Positions 62,551-64,000 of a stretch of DNA of 64,000 bases are shown here, piece by piece. Position numbers and translations under genes: made by a program. The stretch is taken from positions 3,348,001 to 3,412,000 of the forward strand of contig NZ_CP012264.1 in assembly GCF_001277255.1 (NCBI RefSeq), read 5' to 3'. Positions within the stretch are counted from its first letter, which is position 1. The number at the start of each line of letters is the position of its first letter. Origin of the DNA: Cronobacter condimenti 1330. GTDB lineage: Bacteria > Pseudomonadota > Gammaproteobacteria > Enterobacterales > Enterobacteriaceae. The notes under the pieces were generated by a model that was not told where the DNA came from, did not search any database, and saw nothing but the letters and a program-made list of their open reading frames with translations.

Positions 62551-63027
62551 ATGTCTGATTCACACGTTCGTCCGCCACTTCCTCCCTTCACCCGCGAGAC
62601 GGCTATTGAAAAAGTCAGGCTCGCTGAAGATGGCTGGAATAGCCGCGACGCAGAGAAAGTCTCGCTGGCATACTCGCTGGATACCAAATGGCGTAACCGC
62701 GCGGAGTTCGCCAATAACCGTGAAGAAGCAAAAGGCTTTCTCGATCGTAAGTGGAAAAAAGAACATGAGTATCGCCTCATTAAAGAATTATGGGCGTTCG
62801 ACGGTAACCGCATTGCCGTTCGCTACGCATATGAATGGCATGATGATTCCGGTAACTGGTTCCGCTCTTATGGCAATGAAAACTGGGAATTTGCGGCAGA
62901 CGGCCTGATGCAGCGCCGCTTCGCATGTATCAACGATATGCCCATCAAAGAAAGCGAACGCAAATTCTTCTGGCCGCTGGGCCGTCGTCCGGATGATCAT
63001 CCGGGCCTGTCAGATCTGGGGCTGTAA
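62551..63027 (+). CDS. DUF1348 (NTF2-like) protein
   Basis: A 158-residue member of the DUF1348/SnoaL-like NTF2 superfamily with typical PPLPPFTRETAIEKVRLAEDGWNSRDAEKVSLAYS and KWKKEHEYRLIKELWAFDGNRIAVRYAYEWHDDSGNWFRSYGNENWEF. The cone-shaped fold binds small hydrophobic ligands; no reaction is known. Ribosome site AACTGGAGG. Likely under the TetR regulator before it. Confidence 0.88.
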   Translation: MSDSHVRPPLPPFTRETAIEKVRLAEDGWNSRDAEKVSLAYSLDTKWRNRAEFANNREEAKGFLDRKWKKEHEYRLIKELWAFDGNRIAVRYAYEWHDDSGNWFRSYGNENWEFAADGLMQRRFACINDMPIKESERKFFWPLGRRPDDHPGLSDLGL

Positions 63028-63289
63028 GGCTGTACTTTCCTGAGAGGCCCAGGGCGACGGTTCCTGCCGGGGCTTTCTCAGCCAGACAATCTGGACACGG
63101 CGCGCTGAAGCGCAGAGCGCTTTTTTATTCTGAACGCGCTGAGTGAGCAACAGGCTCCATTCAGTGATAGGCACAATACGCGAGAGGATTAATCGTAGGC
63201 GGGGTTTAGCCCGGTGACTTTTTTCTGTCCTGATTTGTGTTTCAGGCCCGGGTCATTTTCAGTCGCCAGGCCTGCTTATCAGGCAGCCA

Positions 63290-63760
63290 TCAGAAAGGTT
63301 TGGTAGGCAGATATTTGCCGTCGAGGGTGATGACGGCACGATGCCCCCCTTCAGGATCCTCGACTTTCTTAACGTCCAGTTTGAAATTGATGGCGCTGAT
63401 GATGCCGTCACCAAACTTTTCGTGAATCAGCGCTTTAAGCGTCGTGCCGTAGACCGACATCATCTCGTAAAAACGGTAGATGGTGGGGTCAGTTGGCAGG
63501 GTATTCACGACGCTTCCCCGAACGGGTATTGACTGCAATAACGTAATTTCATCCGCACTGAGATCGAGTTTCTTCCCCACAACGTGTGCCGCGCTGGCAG
63601 GCAGCGCGTGCTGTCCGAGCAGAGCCGCGACGACGAAGGCTTCTGACAGCCCCGTGCCGTCGACTATCTCAGCGTAAGAGAGGCCTTTGCGGGCTTTAGC
63701 CAGAATGATGGTTTCGGTAAGTGCCATGCGGGCAGTCTGGGTGGCTTGCGTCTGGATCAT
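63290..63760 (-). CDS. cynS: Cyanate hydratase (cyanase) CynS
   Basis: A 156-residue enzyme (same as E. coli) that turns cyanate and bicarbonate into ammonia and CO2. Catalytic residues are in PTIYRFYEMMSVYGTTLKALIHEKFGDGIMSAI-type segment (Arg, Glu, Ser). N-terminal HTH-like part AKARKGLSYAEIVDGTGLSE. Start at 63760 with GGAGATAACACC. It follows cynT, which recycles bicarbonate. Confidence 0.96.
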   Translation of the reverse strand: MIQTQATQTARMALTETIILAKARKGLSYAEIVDGTGLSEAFVVAALLGQHALPASAAHVVGKKLDLSADEITLLQSIPVRGSVVNTLPTDPTIYRFYEMMSVYGTTLKALIHEKFGDGIISAINFKLDVKKVEDPEGGHRAVITLDGKYLPTKPF

Positions 63761-63794
63761 GGTGTTATCTCCTGGGGAGTGGCAGGTTAAGGGG

Positions 63795-64000
63795 TCAGGC
63801 AACACGCCTGGCTTTTCGGGAAACGGCGTAAACGTCGGGGTTTTCTGCGAGGGGCACGAAGGTGCCGGAGCGGCCATCGAAGGCATCAATGCGCCCGCTT
63901 CCAATGTCATAGATCCAGCCATGAAGCGTCACGCGACGTTCTTCCAGCGCCAGACGAACCGACGGATGCGTCTGGATGTTAGCCAGTTGCGCGATGACGT
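63795..64000 (-). CDS. cynT: Carbonic anhydrase CynT, C-terminal part (cut by window)
   Basis: The last 68 codons of a beta-class carbonic anhydrase: VIAQLANIQTHPSVRLALEERRVTLHGWIYDIGSGRIDAFD. It hydrates CO2 to replace bicarbonate used by cyanase. The 5' part with the zinc site is outside the window. cynT-cynS order as in E. coli; a cynX gene does not follow. Confidence 0.9.
   Translation of the reverse strand, partial: VIAQLANIQTHPSVRLALEERRVTLHGWIYDIGSGRIDAFDGRSGTFVPLAENPDVYAVSRKARRVA

Overview
The window comes from a member of the Enterobacteriaceae. From about 25 kb onward the order yqaE - alaE - ygaC - ygaM - nrdHIEF - proVWX - MFS - emrRAB - luxS - micA - gshA - yqaAB - tRNA-Arg x4 / tRNA-Ser - csrA - alaS - recX - recA - pncC - mltB is the Escherichia coli 57-60 min backbone, at high protein identity. 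It differs from E. coli in having no ygaZH or srl genes, a GGDEF-EAL gene between emrB and luxS, and an amino-acid ABC transporter, a chemoreceptor and a cynTS operon after mltB. A Cronobacter- or Enterobacter-like genus fits, but I cannot fix the genus from sequence alone.

Region 1 (1 to about 17,970) is the right part of a CP4-57-like island inserted in ssrA (tmRNA). It opens with a type I restriction-modification operon (hsdM cut by the window edge, hsdS) continued by a translationally coupled AAA ATPase and HNH nuclease pair that resembles Septu PtuA/PtuB. Next come a 428-residue unknown protein, an AlpA-type regulator, a DUF3987 protein, an EcsC-like and a YaaW-like pair, a YfjR-like WYL regulator, two small exported proteins, two unknown genes with HEPN-like motifs, and the CP4-57-type tail (YfjQ, YfjY/RadC, YpjJ, and the YfjZ/YpjF antitoxin-toxin pair). 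The island ends at a degenerate copy of the tmRNA 3' end, followed by the genuine ssrA downstream flank and terminator.

Region 2 (about 17,970 to 23,000) is a graveyard of older insertions at the same site. It holds two copies of the leader and first codons of a P4-type integrase, and three antibacterial effector/immunity-like modules in which the toxin is broken and the putative immunity partner is mostly kept: a frameshifted CHAP-type amidase with an amber-mutated DUF3828 gene, an amber-mutated peptidoglycan-binding muramidase with an intact LprI-like inhibitor, and a BPSL0067 gene reduced to its last codons overlapping an intact STY0301-type gene. An intact BPSL0067/STY0301 pair with the same 14-base overlap lies at 60.5-61.3 kb, which is what makes the remnant readable.

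Region 3 (23,000 to 64,000) is mainly core genome. It includes a cytosolic FIST-domain chemoreceptor, class Ib ribonucleotide reductase behind two NrdR boxes, the ProU osmoprotectant transporter with its P2 promoter, the EmrRAB multidrug system, and the sigma-E-type small RNA MicA between luxS and gshA. The four tRNA-Arg genes stand in a 134-136 bp periodic array that continues into two tRNA-less 'ghost' units, resembling the rtT repeats of tyrT. RecA has its LexA box. The right end carries an amino-acid ABC transporter, a Tar/Tsr-like receptor ending in NWETF, a self-regulating TetR with a DUF1348 protein, and cynS with part of cynT.
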